Shown: positions 49,119 through 59,229, counted from the stretch's first letter. The stretch: DNA of 64,000 nt from Acidovorax defluvii (GCA_003268905.1 QLTU01000001.1:1-64000); one strand, 5' to 3'. Made by a program: numbers and translations. Notes: generated by a model not told the origin, from the letters alone.

Positions 49119-50204
49119 TTACCCGCGCAAGGCCGCGTTGTTGAGCTTGTCCAGCCGCTCGGGCCAGCCTCCCTCGGTGGCAGACTGCAGCAGAATGCGC
49201 GTCCAGGCCACCCAGGCGTCCCACTGCACCCGCTTGTCCCATGCGTTGCCCCAGGCGCTGAAGCATTGCAGCGCACTCTGGGCGGCATGCTTGGCGTCGT
49301 CGCGCCGGCCGGCCGACAGGTACAGCTGCGCCAGCACCATCTGCGGCTCGCCCACCCACGGGTTGTGGCGCACGGCCTGCTCCAGGACGGCGGTGGCCAC
49401 GTCCAGCTCTACCAGCGGCTGGTCTTGCTGAATCACCGACCAATAAAGCGATGTGGCCGCCGCCTCGGACGCCACCGACAGGTGTTGGGTGCAGTTGGCA
49501 AACACCGGGGGCACGGGCAGCAGCCCTTGCAGGCCCGGGTGCTGCAGCGCCTGCCCGAGCCCGGCAATCTGGTGCAACATGCGCCCCGTGGGCCGCATGG
49601 GCCCTGGCCACAGCGATGCGGCCCAGTGCACGGCCTGCGGGCGGTGCTGCACGTTGGGAAAGCGCGAGTAAATGTCGTCCTGCCAGCTGAACCACTGCTC
49701 GATGGTGTCGGCCATGCTGACGATGATGAAGGCCGCCACCTCGTAGGGCGTGAGCAGATGACGCTGCCCGTCCTTGTCGAGCACCAGGCTGCCATCGGCC
49801 TCCAGAGCGCCACCCAGCACGCGCTGCACAAACTGCGTGCGCGACTGGGTGCAAAACAGATACACCAGATGCTCGGCCGATTCGCCCACCAGGTCGCGCA
49901 GGCGGGCCCGCTCGCTGGCCGGGTCAAACTTGACCAGGTCCACAAAGGCGTTGCCATAAACGCTGTGCAGCAGCCCCAGCAGGCGCACATCCCGCGGCTG
50001 CTGCCACAGCGTGAGCGAGCGTGCCACGCCTACCAGGTGGTGGCGAAAGGTGCCCGCCTTGTGCCAGTCCTGCCCCACGTTGCGCGCCAGCACGGTGGGC
50101 AAAACCGGGGCCAGGTCGGCGTCGTGGGCGATCCACTCGTCATCCAGCAGCGCCTGGGCGCGGGTGAAGAGTTGCTGGTCCAGGGGGTGCAATGGCAGGG
50201 TCAT
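49119..50204 (-). CDS. DUF6817-like protein with C-terminal TPR-like region
   Basis: A 361-aa soluble protein. The first half resembles the HD-like DUF6817 fold: WHKAGTFRHHLVGVARSLTLWQQPRDVRLLGLLHSVYGNAFVDL, with His and Asp/Glu residues that could bind a metal, then SMADTIEQWFSW. The second half has helical pairs like tetratricopeptide repeats (LEQAVRHNPWVGEPQMVLAQLYLSAGRRDDAKHAAQSALQCFSAWGNAWD). The catalytic state and substrate are unknown. The ATG at 50204 follows GGAGA. It lies between modC and metQ on the same strand, without sign of a shared role. Confidence 0.75.
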   Translation of the reverse strand: MTLPLHPLDQQLFTRAQALLDDEWIAHDADLAPVLPTVLARNVGQDWHKAGTFRHHLVGVARSLTLWQQPRDVRLLGLLHSVYGNAFVDLVKFDPASERARLRDLVGESAEHLVYLFCTQSRTQFVQRVLGGALEADGSLVLDKDGQRHLLTPYEVAAFIIVSMADTIEQWFSWQDDIYSRFPNVQHRPQAVHWAASLWPGPMRPTGRMLHQIAGLGQALQHPGLQGLLPVPPVFANCTQHLSVASEAAATSLYWSVIQQDQPLVELDVATAVLEQAVRHNPWVGEPQMVLAQLYLSAGRRDDAKHAAQSALQCFSAWGNAWDKRVQWDAWVAWTRILLQSATEGGWPERLDKLNNAALRG

Positions 50205-50320
50205 GGCGTGTTGTCTCCGTCGGTTGTGTCCATCCGTGAAGCGCACAGTATCGTGGCTGGCCGCAGCGGGCGGGAGCTGGTGTGCCCCCTTGCGCCCTAT
50301 TGCGCCCCCTTGCGCCCGCA

Positions 50321-51388
50321 TCATTCCATCAAAGCGACCGATTTCATCTGCACCCACAGCGTGCGCCCCGGCACCACACCCAGCGATGCGGCCGACCGCT
50401 TGGTGAGGCGGGCCAGCAGCATGGCGTCGCCCACGCGCACGCGCACCAGCGCAAGGCCCGGATGCCCATCGTCCCCCACGGCATCGACGCAGCCACGCAG
50501 CACGTTCTGGATGCTGCTGGTTCCGGGCTCTTCGGCCAGGCTCACGTCCCGCGCCAGCACCCGCACCCGCACGCGGCGGCCAACAGGCAAGCCCTGGTCG
50601 CGCACCCACAGGCTGCCGCCCGAAAAATCCACCCGCGCCAGATGCCAGCCGTGGTCCACCTCGCCCACCGTGCCATCGAGCACGGCGCCAGCGTCGTCCC
50701 CCAGCGTGATGGGCAGATCGATGCGGGCCAGCGTTTGCGCCAGGGGCCCGCTGGCCACCACCCGGCCGTTGTCCATCACCACCAGGGTATCGGCCAGCCG
50801 CGCCACTTCATTGGGCGAGTGGCTGACATACAGCACAGGAATGTCCAACTCGCCGCGCAGGCGCTCCAGGTAGGGCAGGATTTCCTGTTTGCGCTGCAGG
50901 TCGAGCGCGGCCAGCGGCTCGTCCATCAGCAGCAGGCGCGGGTTCACGGCCAGTGCCCGCGCAATGCCGACCCGCTGGCGCTCGCCACCCGACAAGGTGC
51001 CCGGTTTGCGGTCCAGCAGATGGCCAATTCCCAGCAGCGCGATCGCCTGATCAAGGCCCGCCCGCTGTGCACCCGTGGTGCGCTTCAGGCCGTAGCGCAG
51101 GTTGCCCATCACCGAAAGATGCGCAAACAGGCTGGCCTCCTGGAACACGTAGCCAATGGGGCGCTGGTGCGTTGGCACCCAGCGGCCGGTGTCTTGCCAC
51201 ACTTCATCACCCACCACCAGGCGCCCTTGCGGTGCGCGCTCCAGCCCGGCGATGCAGCGCAGCAGCGTTGTCTTGCCCGAGCCGGAATGCCCAAACAGCG
51301 CGGTCACGCCACGCACGGGCAGGCTCAGATCCACATCAAGGGAAAAGTTGGGCCAGTCGAGCCGAAAACGTGCTTCGATGCTGCCCAT
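50321..51388 (-). CDS. modC: Molybdate ABC transporter ATP-binding protein ModC
   Basis: A 355-aa ATPase for molybdate import. Walker A is FGHSGSGKTTLLR, the signature is [15 protein letters not shown], Walker B is LLLMDEPLAALD and the switch is YVSHSPNEVARLAD. The C-terminal MOP/TOBE domain (about 290-355; NVLRGCVDAVGD...LVRVRVGDAMLLARLTKRSAASLGVVPG) senses oxyanion and identifies ModC. ATG 51388 sits 1 bp after the modB stop. Last gene of modABC. Confidence 0.94.
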   Translation of the reverse strand: MGSIEARFRLDWPNFSLDVDLSLPVRGVTALFGHSGSGKTTLLRCIAGLERAPQGRLVVGDEVWQDTGRWVPTHQRPIGYVFQEASLFAHLSVMGNLRYGLKRTTGAQRAGLDQAIALLGIGHLLDRKPGTLSGGERQRVGIARALAVNPRLLLMDEPLAALDLQRKQEILPYLERLRGELDIPVLYVSHSPNEVARLADTLVVMDNGRVVASGPLAQTLARIDLPITLGDDAGAVLDGTVGEVDHGWHLARVDFSGGSLWVRDQGLPVGRRVRVRVLARDVSLAEEPGTSSIQNVLRGCVDAVGDDGHPGLALVRVRVGDAMLLARLTKRSAASLGVVPGRTLWVQMKSVALME

Positions 51389-51389
51389 G

Positions 51390-52067
51390 TCAGCCGCCTT
51401 TCCGGGGCTGCGGGCGCCAGGCATACAGGGCCAACAGCACCACAAAAGAGAAACCCAGCATCACCGCCGAAAGCCGGTGTGCCTGCAAATATTCGAGCGC
51501 CTCCACATGGTCGTAAATTTGCACCGAGGCCACGCGGGTGATGCCGGGCAGGTTGCCGCCAATCATCAGCACCACACCGAACTCGCCCACGGTGTGGGCG
51601 AAGGTCAAAATGGAGGCCGTCACAAAACCTGGCGCGGCCAGCGGCACCGCCACCGTAAAAAAAGCATCCAGCGGCGAGGCGCGCAACGTGGCCGCCACTT
51701 CCATCGGCCGGTCGCCCACCGCCTCGAAAGCCGTTTGCAGCGGCTGCACCATGAAGGGCAACGAATAAAACACCGAGGCAATGACCAGACCGCCAAAAGT
51801 GAAAGGCAGCGGCGCCATGTTCAGCGCCTGGGTGAGCTGCCCCACCGGGCCGCTGGGCCCCATCGCCAGCAACAGATAAAAGCCCAGCACCGAAGGCGGC
51901 AACACCAGGGGCAAGGCCACCACCGCACCAATGGGCCCCTTCCAGCGTGACGGGGTGCGCGCCAGCCACCAGGCAATCGGCGTTCCCACCAGCAGCAGGA
52001 TCAGGGTTACCAGGCCTGCCAGGCGCACAGTCAGCCAGATGGCTTGCAGGTCACCGTCCGTCAACAT
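51390..52067 (-). CDS. modB: Molybdate ABC transporter permease ModB
   Basis: A 225-aa permease with five or six helices. [20 protein letters not shown] and the EAA loop [27 protein letters not shown] are typical, followed by [17 protein letters not shown]. The start [17 protein letters not shown] at 52067 follows GGGAGC. It sits between modA and modC. Confidence 0.94.
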   Translation of the reverse strand: MLTDGDLQAIWLTVRLAGLVTLILLLVGTPIAWWLARTPSRWKGPIGAVVALPLVLPPSVLGFYLLLAMGPSGPVGQLTQALNMAPLPFTFGGLVIASVFYSLPFMVQPLQTAFEAVGDRPMEVAATLRASPLDAFFTVAVPLAAPGFVTASILTFAHTVGEFGVVLMIGGNLPGITRVASVQIYDHVEALEYLQAHRLSAVMLGFSFVVLLALYAWRPQPRKGG

Positions 52068-52162
52068 GGCGTTTGCTCCCATAACCAAACCGCAACGCAC
52101 TCCTGGCCGTTGTCGTTGCCGCTGCCGCTGCCCTCACGCATGCACGCACGCACGCCAGCGCC

Positions 52163-52933
52163 CTACTTGCCCGCGGCTTCGCCGGGCAGGACAAAGCCAT
52201 AACGGGTCATCACGGCACGGGCGGCCTGGCTGCCCATGTAATCGGCAAACCGTTGGGCGAGTGCGTTGCCTTGAGCCCGCCGGGTGATGATGAACCCCTG
52301 CTCCAGCGGCGCATGCAGGTGGTCCGGGATCAGCCAGTAACCGCCCTTGCCGGCCAGCTCGGGGCTGACCGCCAGGGCCAGCGCGATGACGCCGACCTGC
52401 GCGTTGCCCGACTGCACAAACTGCGCAGCGTGGGCAATGTTCTCGCCATAGACCAGCTTGGGCTCGACCTTGTCCCACAGACCGGTGGCGCGCAGGGCTT
52501 CCTCGGCGCGCTTGCCATAGGGCGCGTGCCGGGGGTTGGCGATGGCGACGCGGGCTACTCTTGCATCGGTCAGGCTGGCCAGCGTCATCTGGCGGGCGTC
52601 CATGGCGGCACTCCACAGCACGATGCGGCCCACCGCGTAAGGCCTGACCTCAGAAGCGGCAAACCCGGCTTTGGCCAGCGCACGCGGAAAAGCGATGTCG
52701 GCAGAAAAGTACAGGTCGTAGGGCGCGCCCCGCTGGATCTGCGCGTGAAACTTGCCCGACGAGCCGTAGATGACGTCCACCTGGTCGGCGCTGTGGGCCT
52801 GCTGAAAGGTGGCGACGATCTCGTCCATGGCGAACTTCAGATCGGCAGCGGCCGCAATGGTGATCTTTCCGGCATGGGCGGAGGCCGCAAAAATCATGGC
52901 ACCGGCCAGCAGCAAGGGGCGAAAAAAAGGCAT
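52163..52933 (-). CDS. modA: Molybdate-binding periplasmic protein ModA
   Basis: A 256-aa binding protein. The signal peptide (1-21, ending in SAHA) is followed by KITIAAAADLKFAMDEIVATFQ, then VDVIYGSSGKFHAQIQRGAPYDLYFSADIAFP, the oxyanion-binding segments of ModA. IANPRHAPYGKRAEEAL and ENIAHAAQFVQSGNAQVGVIALALA complete the pattern. The ATG at 52933 or 52945 are both possible. No ModE site could be identified with confidence upstream; a CR1 repeat lies about 100 bp before the gene. Confidence 0.93.
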   Translation of the reverse strand: MPFFRPLLLAGAMIFAASAHAGKITIAAAADLKFAMDEIVATFQQAHSADQVDVIYGSSGKFHAQIQRGAPYDLYFSADIAFPRALAKAGFAASEVRPYAVGRIVLWSAAMDARQMTLASLTDARVARVAIANPRHAPYGKRAEEALRATGLWDKVEPKLVYGENIAHAAQFVQSGNAQVGVIALALAVSPELAGKGGYWLIPDHLHAPLEQGFIITRRAQGNALAQRFADYMGSQAARAVMTRYGFVLPGEAAGK

Positions 52934-53038
52934 GGCCGCAAGCATACGGCACGCACACGGGCCCACCCATGCACAGGCCATCACCTCCCAACAGAAACGG
53001 GCCTGTCGATCCGACCAGGTCCGTTTCAAGCAAAAACA

Positions 53039-53085
53039 GCCTCTAGCGCTTATACATAAAGCGCTAGTAGCTATCAATTAGCTAG
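53039..53085 (+). repeat. CR1 dispersed repeat
   Basis: CTCTAGCGCTTATACATAAA then GCGCTAGTAGCTATCAATTA, between metI and modA. Confidence 0.8.
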
Positions 53086-53088
53086 CAA

Positions 53089-53754
53089 TCAGCGGTGACT
53101 CAAGCGCCGCACGGCCCAGTCGCCCAGGCTCTGGATGGCCTGCACAAAGAAGATCAGCACCACCACCACGGCCAGCATGATGTCGGGCAAAAAGCGCTGG
53201 TAGCCATAACGAATGCCCAGGTCGCCCAGGCCGCCGCCGCCAATGGCGCCAGCCATGGCCGAGTAGCCGGTCAGGCTGACAAAGCTGATGGTCAGGCCGG
53301 CCACGATGCCGGGCAGCGCTTCGGGCAGCAGCACCTTCCACACGATCTGGCTGGTGGTGGCCCCCATCGACTGGGCGGCCTCGACCAGGCCGTTGTCCAC
53401 TTCGCGCAGCGCGGTTTCCACCAGCCGCGCAATGAAGGGCGCAGCGGCCAGCGTGAGCGGCACCACGGCAGCGGCCGTGCCGATGGACGAGCCCGTAATC
53501 AACCGCGTGAACGGAATGATGGCCACCAGCAAAATGATGAACGGCGTGGAGCGCACGGCGTTCACGAGCCAACCCACGGTCTTGTTGAGCGGGCTGTTTT
53601 CCAGCACGCCGCCCCGGTCGGTCAGGCGCAAAAACACACCCAGCGGAATCCCGATCAGGCCACCCACCACGCCCGAGATGCCCACCATCACGATGGTTTC
53701 CCACAGCGAGGTGGCAAACAGCTCCAGCATCATTTCTGAAAAATTCTCGAACAT
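53089..53754 (-). CDS. metI: Methionine ABC transporter permease MetI
   Basis: A 221-aa permease with five helices. The start LLELFATSLWETIVMVGISGVVGGLIGIPLGVFL and the EAA loop AAQSMGATTSQIVWKVLLPEALPGIVAG are typical of MetI. FVSLTGYSAMAGAIGGGGLGDLGIRYGYQR is a strongly conserved MetI block. It starts 3 bp after metN. Confidence 0.95.
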   Translation of the reverse strand: MFENFSEMMLELFATSLWETIVMVGISGVVGGLIGIPLGVFLRLTDRGGVLENSPLNKTVGWLVNAVRSTPFIILLVAIIPFTRLITGSSIGTAAAVVPLTLAAAPFIARLVETALREVDNGLVEAAQSMGATTSQIVWKVLLPEALPGIVAGLTISFVSLTGYSAMAGAIGGGGLGDLGIRYGYQRFLPDIMLAVVVVLIFFVQAIQSLGDWAVRRLSHR

Positions 53755-53757
53755 CGC

Positions 53758-54804
53758 TCAGCCTTCCGTTGTCACTTCTTCCACCACCACACCTTCACCG
53801 CGCAACTGCGCAATGGCGGTTTGCAGCCGGGCACCCTCGCCGCTGGCATACACGGCCAGCGAGCCAAAGGTCTGGTCCTGGATCTCGTCGATCTGGCCGT
53901 GCAGGATGGACAGGTCCAGCCCATGCTCGCGAATCAGGCGCGACAAGATGGGCTGATAAGCCCGCTCGCCCGAGTACGACAGGCGCAGCAGCTGGCCCAC
54001 GCCGCCACCCTGCAACTGGCGCGACAGGTGGCGCACATGGTCCAGCACGCTGGCGGGCAGCTCCTGCGGCACGATCTCATCAATCAGGCTCTTGGTGATG
54101 GCCTGTTGCGGGCGCGTGAACACATCGATCACCGGGCCCTGCTCGACGATGCGGCCCGCGTCGATCACGGCCACACGGTCGGCCACCTGCTTGATGACCT
54201 GCATCTGGTGCGTGATCAGCACCACCGTCAGGCCAAGTTCCTTGTTCACCTGGCGCAGCAGTGCCAGGATGGAGCGCGTGGTTTCAGGATCGAGTGCCGA
54301 CGTGGCCTCGTCGCTCAGCAGCACCTTGGGCCGGCTGGCCAGCGCACGCGCAATGCCCACACGCTGCTTTTGTCCGCCCGAAATCTGCGACGGGTAACGG
54401 TCGGCCAGCGCCGACAGGCCCACCAGCTCCAGCAGCGGGTTCACACGCTCGCGAATGGCGGCCTTGTCCATGCCCGCCAGCTCCAATGGCAGCGCGGCGT
54501 TGTCGAACACCGTGCGCGAGGACAGCAGGTTGAAATGCTGAAACACCATGCCGATGTCGCGGCGCGCGGCACGCAGCTGCGCGTCATTGAGCTGCGTGAG
54601 ATCGCGCCCCGCAACGATCACCTCGCCCTTGGTGGGCCGGTTGAGCAGGTTGATCACCCGCACCAGCGAACTCTTGCCCGCGCCGCTGCGCCCGATGATG
54701 CCAAACACTTCGCCCGGCGTGATGTGCAGGTCGATGCCGCGCAGGGCCTCGACCGGGCCTTGTGGGCCCGGATAAATCTGGGTGATGCCCCGTAAGTCGA
54801 TCAT
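53758..54804 (-). CDS. metN: Methionine ABC transporter ATP-binding protein MetN
   Basis: A 348-aa ATPase. Walker A is [18 protein letters not shown], the signature is [15 protein letters not shown], Walker B is [16 protein letters not shown] and the switch is [15 protein letters not shown]. The C-terminal NIL/ACT-like domain (about 265-348; [34 protein letters not shown]) binds methionine and gives feedback inhibition in relatives. Upstream (54880-54945) the DNA turns AT-rich and may hold the promoter. Confidence 0.95.
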   Translation of the reverse strand: MIDLRGITQIYPGPQGPVEALRGIDLHITPGEVFGIIGRSGAGKSSLVRVINLLNRPTKGEVIVAGRDLTQLNDAQLRAARRDIGMVFQHFNLLSSRTVFDNAALPLELAGMDKAAIRERVNPLLELVGLSALADRYPSQISGGQKQRVGIARALASRPKVLLSDEATSALDPETTRSILALLRQVNKELGLTVVLITHQMQVIKQVADRVAVIDAGRIVEQGPVIDVFTRPQQAITKSLIDEIVPQELPASVLDHVRHLSRQLQGGGVGQLLRLSYSGERAYQPILSRLIREHGLDLSILHGQIDEIQDQTFGSLAVYASGEGARLQTAIAQLRGEGVVVEEVTTEG

Positions 54805-55545
54805 GAAAATGAAATTGCGCCGCGAAGCCCCAAAGGCCGCCGCAGCGCAAGAAGTTGAATGAGGCCCGAACTGTAATCAAAAAGCATAACTAATCAAAAT
54901 ATAGAAAAATAAAGTAATAAGACCATCTGGTTATTAAGAAATCTTGCGGCGGTGGGCCCGCATCGGCCGCAGACGCATCCCGGGCACCGTTGTGTCGCGT
55001 CAGGGTCGACAGTCCGCGCAGAACAAGCGACCGCAATGCCGACGCCGCCCCTCCGCAAATTTCGATGCCAGTCCGTCGGACTGCCGCCTGACCACCGAAA
55101 GGGCGTTGCCAAAATGTAAAAAAACTTGCCAGGGCATGTCCGATCAGTCGTCCGCCGTTACGGCGGGTTGACAAGCTGACACCTTGCGACACCTGGTAAC
55201 CCGGTGCCGACAGGAACGGCGTGTAATGGAGCGACTGTGAAATCTGCGAAATCAAAGGATTGGCCATGCCCATCGCATATCTCAGACAACTCGCCCTTGC
55301 GCTGGAACGCACCAGAAACGCCGTGCGCGTAACCCATCCCTTCCAACTCGCGCTGGTTCAGTGGCTATGGTCCCGTGGCTACATAGAGGCAAAAATTTCC
55401 GCCGTGGCAGCAACTTCAAAGGCTGCGGCAGACGTACTCAGCATCACAAGGCTTGGGCGGCAGCTGATTGGCTTCCAGGCGTAGACGCGCAGGATGGCGT
55501 GGCGCATCAGCAGCACAGTGGTCATCAAACTGTCACCAACCCAGA
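54805..55545. other. Long intergenic region without a supported gene
   Basis: About 740 bp between metN and the terminator before tRNA-Lys. The part at 54880-54945 is AT-rich (promoter-like). A 74-codon frame at 55260-55484 on the plus strand begins MAMPIAYLRQLALALERTR but has no ribosome-binding site or known relative; I do not call it a gene. I see no attC or CR1 copy here. Confidence 0.5.
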
Positions 55546-55548
55546 CAT

Positions 55549-55583
55549 AAAAAAGCCTGCTACTGATTAGATAGCAGGCTTTT
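55549..55583. terminator. Rho-independent terminator downstream of tRNA-Lys
   Basis: AAAAGCCTGCTA / TAGCAGGCTTTT stem with loop CTGATTAGA. Confidence 0.9.
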
Positions 55584-55603
55584 CAATGCCCATGGGGCTT
55601 ATC

Positions 55604-55679
55604 TGGTGGGACGTGCGGGGGTCGAACCCACGACAAACGGATTAAAAGTCCGCTGCTCTACCAACTGAGCTAACGTCCC
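55604..55679 (-). tRNA. tRNA-Lys (anticodon UUU)
   Basis: 76 nt, CCA encoded. Acceptor GGGACGT / ACGTCCC, D arm with AGCTCAGTTGGTAGAGC, anticodon loop CTTTTAA, TPsiC arm GTGGGTTCGACCCCCGC. All arms pair. Confidence 0.97.
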
Positions 55680-55722
55680 CAGTTTGCAAAAGAAGTTTTA
55701 TCTACTGCTGCAAAGCCTTGAA

Positions 55723-56556
55723 TTATAGCGTGATTTTTTTGACTTGTCGGGAGCTGGTGGCCAGTTTGTCGAGCACCCATCCGGCGGCACACTGACCAAA
55801 GGTCGCCGTAACGGCCACCACCGAGCCATAGCCATGGCAATTCAAGCTGCCATCACCTTCCACCGCACAGGACGCATCAGGCGACGCCACGGCCTCGCGG
55901 CTGAATACGCAGGTGACGCCGATCTTGCGTCCTTCACGGGGGGCTTGGTGGTGCTTGCGCAGCCGATAGCGCAACTGCGCGAGCAAGGGATCATGCGTGG
56001 TTGCGCTGAGATCATCGATATCGACCTTGTGCGCATGGCGCTTGCCTCCCGCTGCGCCCACACTCACAAAGAGTGTCCCCGTTTCGCGGGCCCAGGCTGC
56101 CATGGCAGTCTTGGCCTTGATCTGGTCACAGGCGTCCACCACCGCATCCACCGGATCGGTAATCAGACCGGGCCAATTCTCCGGTGTGACGAAATCGTCA
56201 ACGCACACCACCTTGCAAGAGGGATTGATGAGCCCAATGCGGTCCTGCATGGCCAACACCTTGGCTTGGCCTACAGTGGTGGTCAGCGCATGAATCTGTC
56301 GGTTGATGTTGGATTCGGCCACATGGTCGAGGTCGATCAGGGTGATGTGCCCAACGCCGCTGCGGGCAAGGGCCTCAGCCGCCCAGGACCCTACCCCGCC
56401 AATGCCGACCACCACCACATGGGACTGCTGGATACGCTGCGCCCCTGCAACCCCATACAACCGCTCCAGACCGCCAAAACGGCGTCGCTGATCTGCGACT
56501 GACTCCGCCTCGCGCTGCTCCACCGCGATAACTGCGGGCCCGATCACTGTCGTCAT
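55723..56556 (-). CDS. tcdA: tRNA threonylcarbamoyladenosine dehydratase TcdA
   Basis: A 277-aa E1-like enzyme that uses ATP to cyclise t6A37 of tRNA to ct6A. The nucleotide-binding GIGGVGSWAAEALARSGVG is followed by DLDHVAESNINRQIHA, the ThiF/MoeB block with its Arg. DACDQIKAKTAMAAW and a catalytic-type Cys near GVTCVFSREA also fit. A C-terminal segment GYGSVVAVTATFGQCAAGWVLDKL is typical of TcdA. It starts within the end of cpoB (ATGA). Confidence 0.93.
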   Translation of the reverse strand: MTTVIGPAVIAVEQREAESVADQRRRFGGLERLYGVAGAQRIQQSHVVVVGIGGVGSWAAEALARSGVGHITLIDLDHVAESNINRQIHALTTTVGQAKVLAMQDRIGLINPSCKVVCVDDFVTPENWPGLITDPVDAVVDACDQIKAKTAMAAWARETGTLFVSVGAAGGKRHAHKVDIDDLSATTHDPLLAQLRYRLRKHHQAPREGRKIGVTCVFSREAVASPDASCAVEGDGSLNCHGYGSVVAVTATFGQCAAGWVLDKLATSSRQVKKITL

Positions 56557-57323
56557 TTAAGTCGCGACAACCGCTCTTTCGCCGCCACTGCAGCCTCAGA
56601 CTGGGGATAGTCGCGCAACAGATCTTCCAGGGTTTTTCTGGCCGTGCGGGTTTCTTTCAGTTCAATCTGACAGTTTGCAATCGACAACGCAGCCTCGGGC
56701 GCGCGCGCGTGACCCGGTGCCTCAGACAACAACATCTTGAAGTTGCCAATGGCCTCCTTGTACTCGCGCGCAGCGTACTGTGCGTTTCCGAGCCAAAAAC
56801 GGGCCGATGGCAGATAGCCACTGCGAGGGTACTGGCGGACAAAACCGGCAAAAGTCGTTTTGGCGTCTGCAAATTTGCCCGCGCGGAAAACCGCCAGAGC
56901 GGCCTCAAAATCGCGTTTTTCATCAGCATCTGCCTGAAACTCCAGCCCATCCACCGTCACCTTGACCGGCTCGAACTGGCGCAAACGCTCGTCCACACCT
57001 TGAGCGATATCTTTCTGGCGTCGCTGCAGGTCTGCCACGTCACGCAGCAGCTGTTCGTTCTGGCCACGCAACTTGGCATGCTCCATGCGCAACGTTTCAA
57101 TCTGGGTCTGCAGATCCAGCAATGAACGTCTTACCTGCGAATTGTCATCCCCCGATCGCTGGTTGACCTGTTGCAGCACGTCCACCCGCTGCCGCAATTC
57201 AAGAATGGCACGCCGTGCCTCGTCATCCTCAAACAGCGCGGCATGGCCGGTGGAAACAAAGGCGCATGAGAGCGTGAGCGCAAGCAGCGCCTGGGCCGTC
57301 ATTGGAAACGTTGCTGCGCGCAT
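56553..57323 (-). CDS. cpoB: Cell division coordinator CpoB (YbgF)
   Basis: A 256-aa periplasmic protein coordinating outer-membrane constriction with peptidoglycan synthesis at division, as partner of the Tol system. The signal peptide (1-27, cut at GHAAL) is followed by a coiled-coil trimerisation region (about 33-110: ILELRQRVDVLQQVNQ, LQTQIETLRMEHAKLRGQNEQLL). A TPR domain then holds FEAALAVFRAGKFADAKTTFAGFVRQYPRSGYLPSARFWLGNAQYAAREYKEAIGNF. Its ATG overlaps the pal stop (TGATG). Confidence 0.94.
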   Translation of the reverse strand: MRAATFPMTAQALLALTLSCAFVSTGHAALFEDDEARRAILELRQRVDVLQQVNQRSGDDNSQVRRSLLDLQTQIETLRMEHAKLRGQNEQLLRDVADLQRRQKDIAQGVDERLRQFEPVKVTVDGLEFQADADEKRDFEAALAVFRAGKFADAKTTFAGFVRQYPRSGYLPSARFWLGNAQYAAREYKEAIGNFKMLLSEAPGHARAPEAALSIANCQIELKETRTARKTLEDLLRDYPQSEAAVAAKERLSRLK

Positions 57324-57865
57324 CAACGGTAAGACAATTCAGCGCGACGATTTTGCGCGTGCACATCTTCACTGCCGCCCTGAGCTGCCGGCTTTTCCTT
57401 GCCAAAACTCACGGCCTCCACCTGGCTATCGGAAACGCCCAGCAAGCCCAGCGAACGGCGCACGGCTTCTGCGCGCTTTTGGCCCAGGGCCAGGTTGTAT
57501 TCACGGCCACCGCGCTCGTCGGTGTGACCTTCCACCATGACCTTGCGGTTGGCACTGGATTTGATGAACCGCGCGTGCGCTTCGATCAATGACTGGAACT
57601 CGGGCTTGATAACGTAGCTGTCGTAATCAAAATAGACCAGACGGCTGACGCCCACCGGACCGGCCGCATCTTGTGCAGATTGCCCCATATTGAGGCCCGC
57701 CACGCCGCTTTGCCCGGCGGCGCCGGAATTGGCACCACCATTGGCACCCGTGGTGGGGATTGCGGACCTGTCTTCGACTGGGACATCGTCCAGCTTCACA
57801 CCGGAACTGCAACCGGCCATGAGGGCTGCGACGGCAATGGCGAGGGAAATGCGTTTGATCATCAT
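57323..57865 (-). CDS. pal: Peptidoglycan-associated lipoprotein Pal
   Basis: A 180-aa outer-membrane lipoprotein that binds peptidoglycan and TolB. The lipobox is LMAGC (mature Cys at about residue 18). A Gly/Ala/Asn-rich linker follows, then the OmpA-like domain (about 75-180): VYFDYDSYVIKPEFQSLIEAHARF, VEGHTDERGGREYNLALGQKRAEAVRRSL and AQNRRAELSYR. The peptidoglycan-binding Asp and Arg are present. Two adjacent ATGs at 57865 and 57862 follow AGGAG; either may be used. Confidence 0.95.
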   Translation of the reverse strand: MMIKRISLAIAVAALMAGCSSGVKLDDVPVEDRSAIPTTGANGGANSGAAGQSGVAGLNMGQSAQDAAGPVGVSRLVYFDYDSYVIKPEFQSLIEAHARFIKSSANRKVMVEGHTDERGGREYNLALGQKRAEAVRRSLGLLGVSDSQVEAVSFGKEKPAAQGGSEDVHAQNRRAELSYR

Positions 57866-57909
57866 CCAAAATTCTCCTGAGAGCTTGATATACAAAAAAG
57901 TCGAAAGGT

Positions 57910-59229
57910 TCACTGTTTCTGAAACGGACCCCAATCGGGTTCGCGAATGTCACCGCCCTGCCCGGCAAGCCGTGCCTTGATTTTTCCGTCCAGGGTGCTG
58001 GTCATGAGCGATTCCCGGCCCTGCTGCTGCGTTGCATAAACGATCAGGCGGCTATTCGGGGCGAAACTGGGGTTTTCATCGGCGCTGGTGTCGGTAATGG
58101 CCGAAACAGCTCCCGACGTCAGATCCATCACATGCAGTTTGAATGCACCGCTGACCCTTGATATGTAGGCCAGCCAGCGGCCGTCGGGACTGATGCTGGG
58201 CGAGATGTTGTAAGTGCCGGTAAAGGTCACTCGCTCGGCATTGCCGCCAGAGGCAGGCACCTTGTAAATTTGGGGGGCGCCGCCGCGGTCACTGACAAAG
58301 TAAATGCTTTTGCCATCGCTGGAGAACGAGGGTTCCGTGTCAATGCCGGCGCTTTGCATCAATCGACGCGGCTCGCCGCCATTGGCATCAATGGTGTAGA
58401 GCTGCGAAGAGCCGTCCCGGCTCAGGGTGACCGCCAGCGTGCGGCCATCCGGCGCCCAGGCGGGTGCGCTGTTGGAGCCGCGGAAATTAGCGATGAGCCG
58501 ACGCCGACCCGTTGCCACGTCGTGCACATACACCACGGGCTTGCGCGACTCAAACGAAACGTAGGCAATTTGCCCGCCATTGGGCGACCAGGCGGGCGAA
58601 ATAATGGGCTCGGGGCTGGACAAGGCAGACTGCGCGTTCTCGCCATCGGCATCTGCCACCCACAGGCTGTAACGCGTACCCGCCTTGGTGACATAAACGA
58701 TGCGGGTCGAAAAAACACCACGCTCGCCGGTCAGCTTTTCGTAGATGAAGTCGGAAATGCGGTGCGCCACCAAACGCAGGTCCCCTTGGGTGACCACAAA
58801 GCTCTGCCCACCCAGGTCCTGCCCGCGCACCACATCCCACAGGCGAAAGCGCACGTCAAAACGGCCGTCCGCCAGGCGTGTCACGCTTCCGGTGGCAAGT
58901 GAATCAGCGCTTTTTTGCCGCCACAGCGCCACATCGGGACGCGAGGTTTCGTCAAGCGCGGAGCCCGACGCATCCACCGCGCGAAATTGCCCGCTGCGCT
59001 CCAGGTCGGCCTGCACAATGGCGGCGATTTTCTGGGGGGACTGGGCCTCGCCGCGAAACGGGGCGATGGCCACCGGCAGCTGGGTCAGCCCGACGCCCGT
59101 GACCTCGACGCGAAATTGCGCCAGGGCGGGCAAGGCGGGGGTGGAAATCAACGCGGCCATCAGACGGCGGCGCAAGGGTTGCGGCAATGCCGCGGAGAGT
59201 GTGGGGTGAGGAGTTCGATCAGTGGTCAT
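57910..59229 (-). CDS. tolB: Tol-Pal system protein TolB
   Basis: A 439-aa periplasmic beta-propeller. The N-terminus has an export signal ([20 protein letters not shown]). The N-terminal domain (about 40-165) is followed by propeller repeats marked by [68 protein letters not shown] and [16 protein letters not shown]. It binds Pal. The order tolB-pal-cpoB-tcdA is conserved, but tolQ, tolR and tolA are not upstream; the next gene is msbA on the other strand. The ATG at 59229 lies 120 bp from the msbA start. Confidence 0.95.
   Translation of the reverse strand: MTTDRTPHPTLSAALPQPLRRRLMAALISTPALPALAQFRVEVTGVGLTQLPVAIAPFRGEAQSPQKIAAIVQADLERSGQFRAVDASGSALDETSRPDVALWRQKSADSLATGSVTRLADGRFDVRFRLWDVVRGQDLGGQSFVVTQGDLRLVAHRISDFIYEKLTGERGVFSTRIVYVTKAGTRYSLWVADADGENAQSALSSPEPIISPAWSPNGGQIAYVSFESRKPVVYVHDVATGRRRLIANFRGSNSAPAWAPDGRTLAVTLSRDGSSQLYTIDANGGEPRRLMQSAGIDTEPSFSSDGKSIYFVSDRGGAPQIYKVPASGGNAERVTFTGTYNISPSISPDGRWLAYISRVSGAFKLHVMDLTSGAVSAITDTSADENPSFAPNSRLIVYATQQQGRESLMTSTLDGKIKARLAGQGGDIREPDWGPFQKQ

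Noticed and set aside
49266-50873. 535-codon plus-strand frame
   Set aside because: Antisense shadow of the DUF6817 and modC genes.
54805-54960. SAM riboswitch before metN
   Set aside because: The region is AT-rich without the conserved stems of SAM-I or SAM-II riboswitches.
55260-55484. 74-aa gene between metN and tRNA-Lys
   Set aside because: No ribosome-binding site, no relatives I recognise, and a competing minus-strand frame; reported only as intergenic content.
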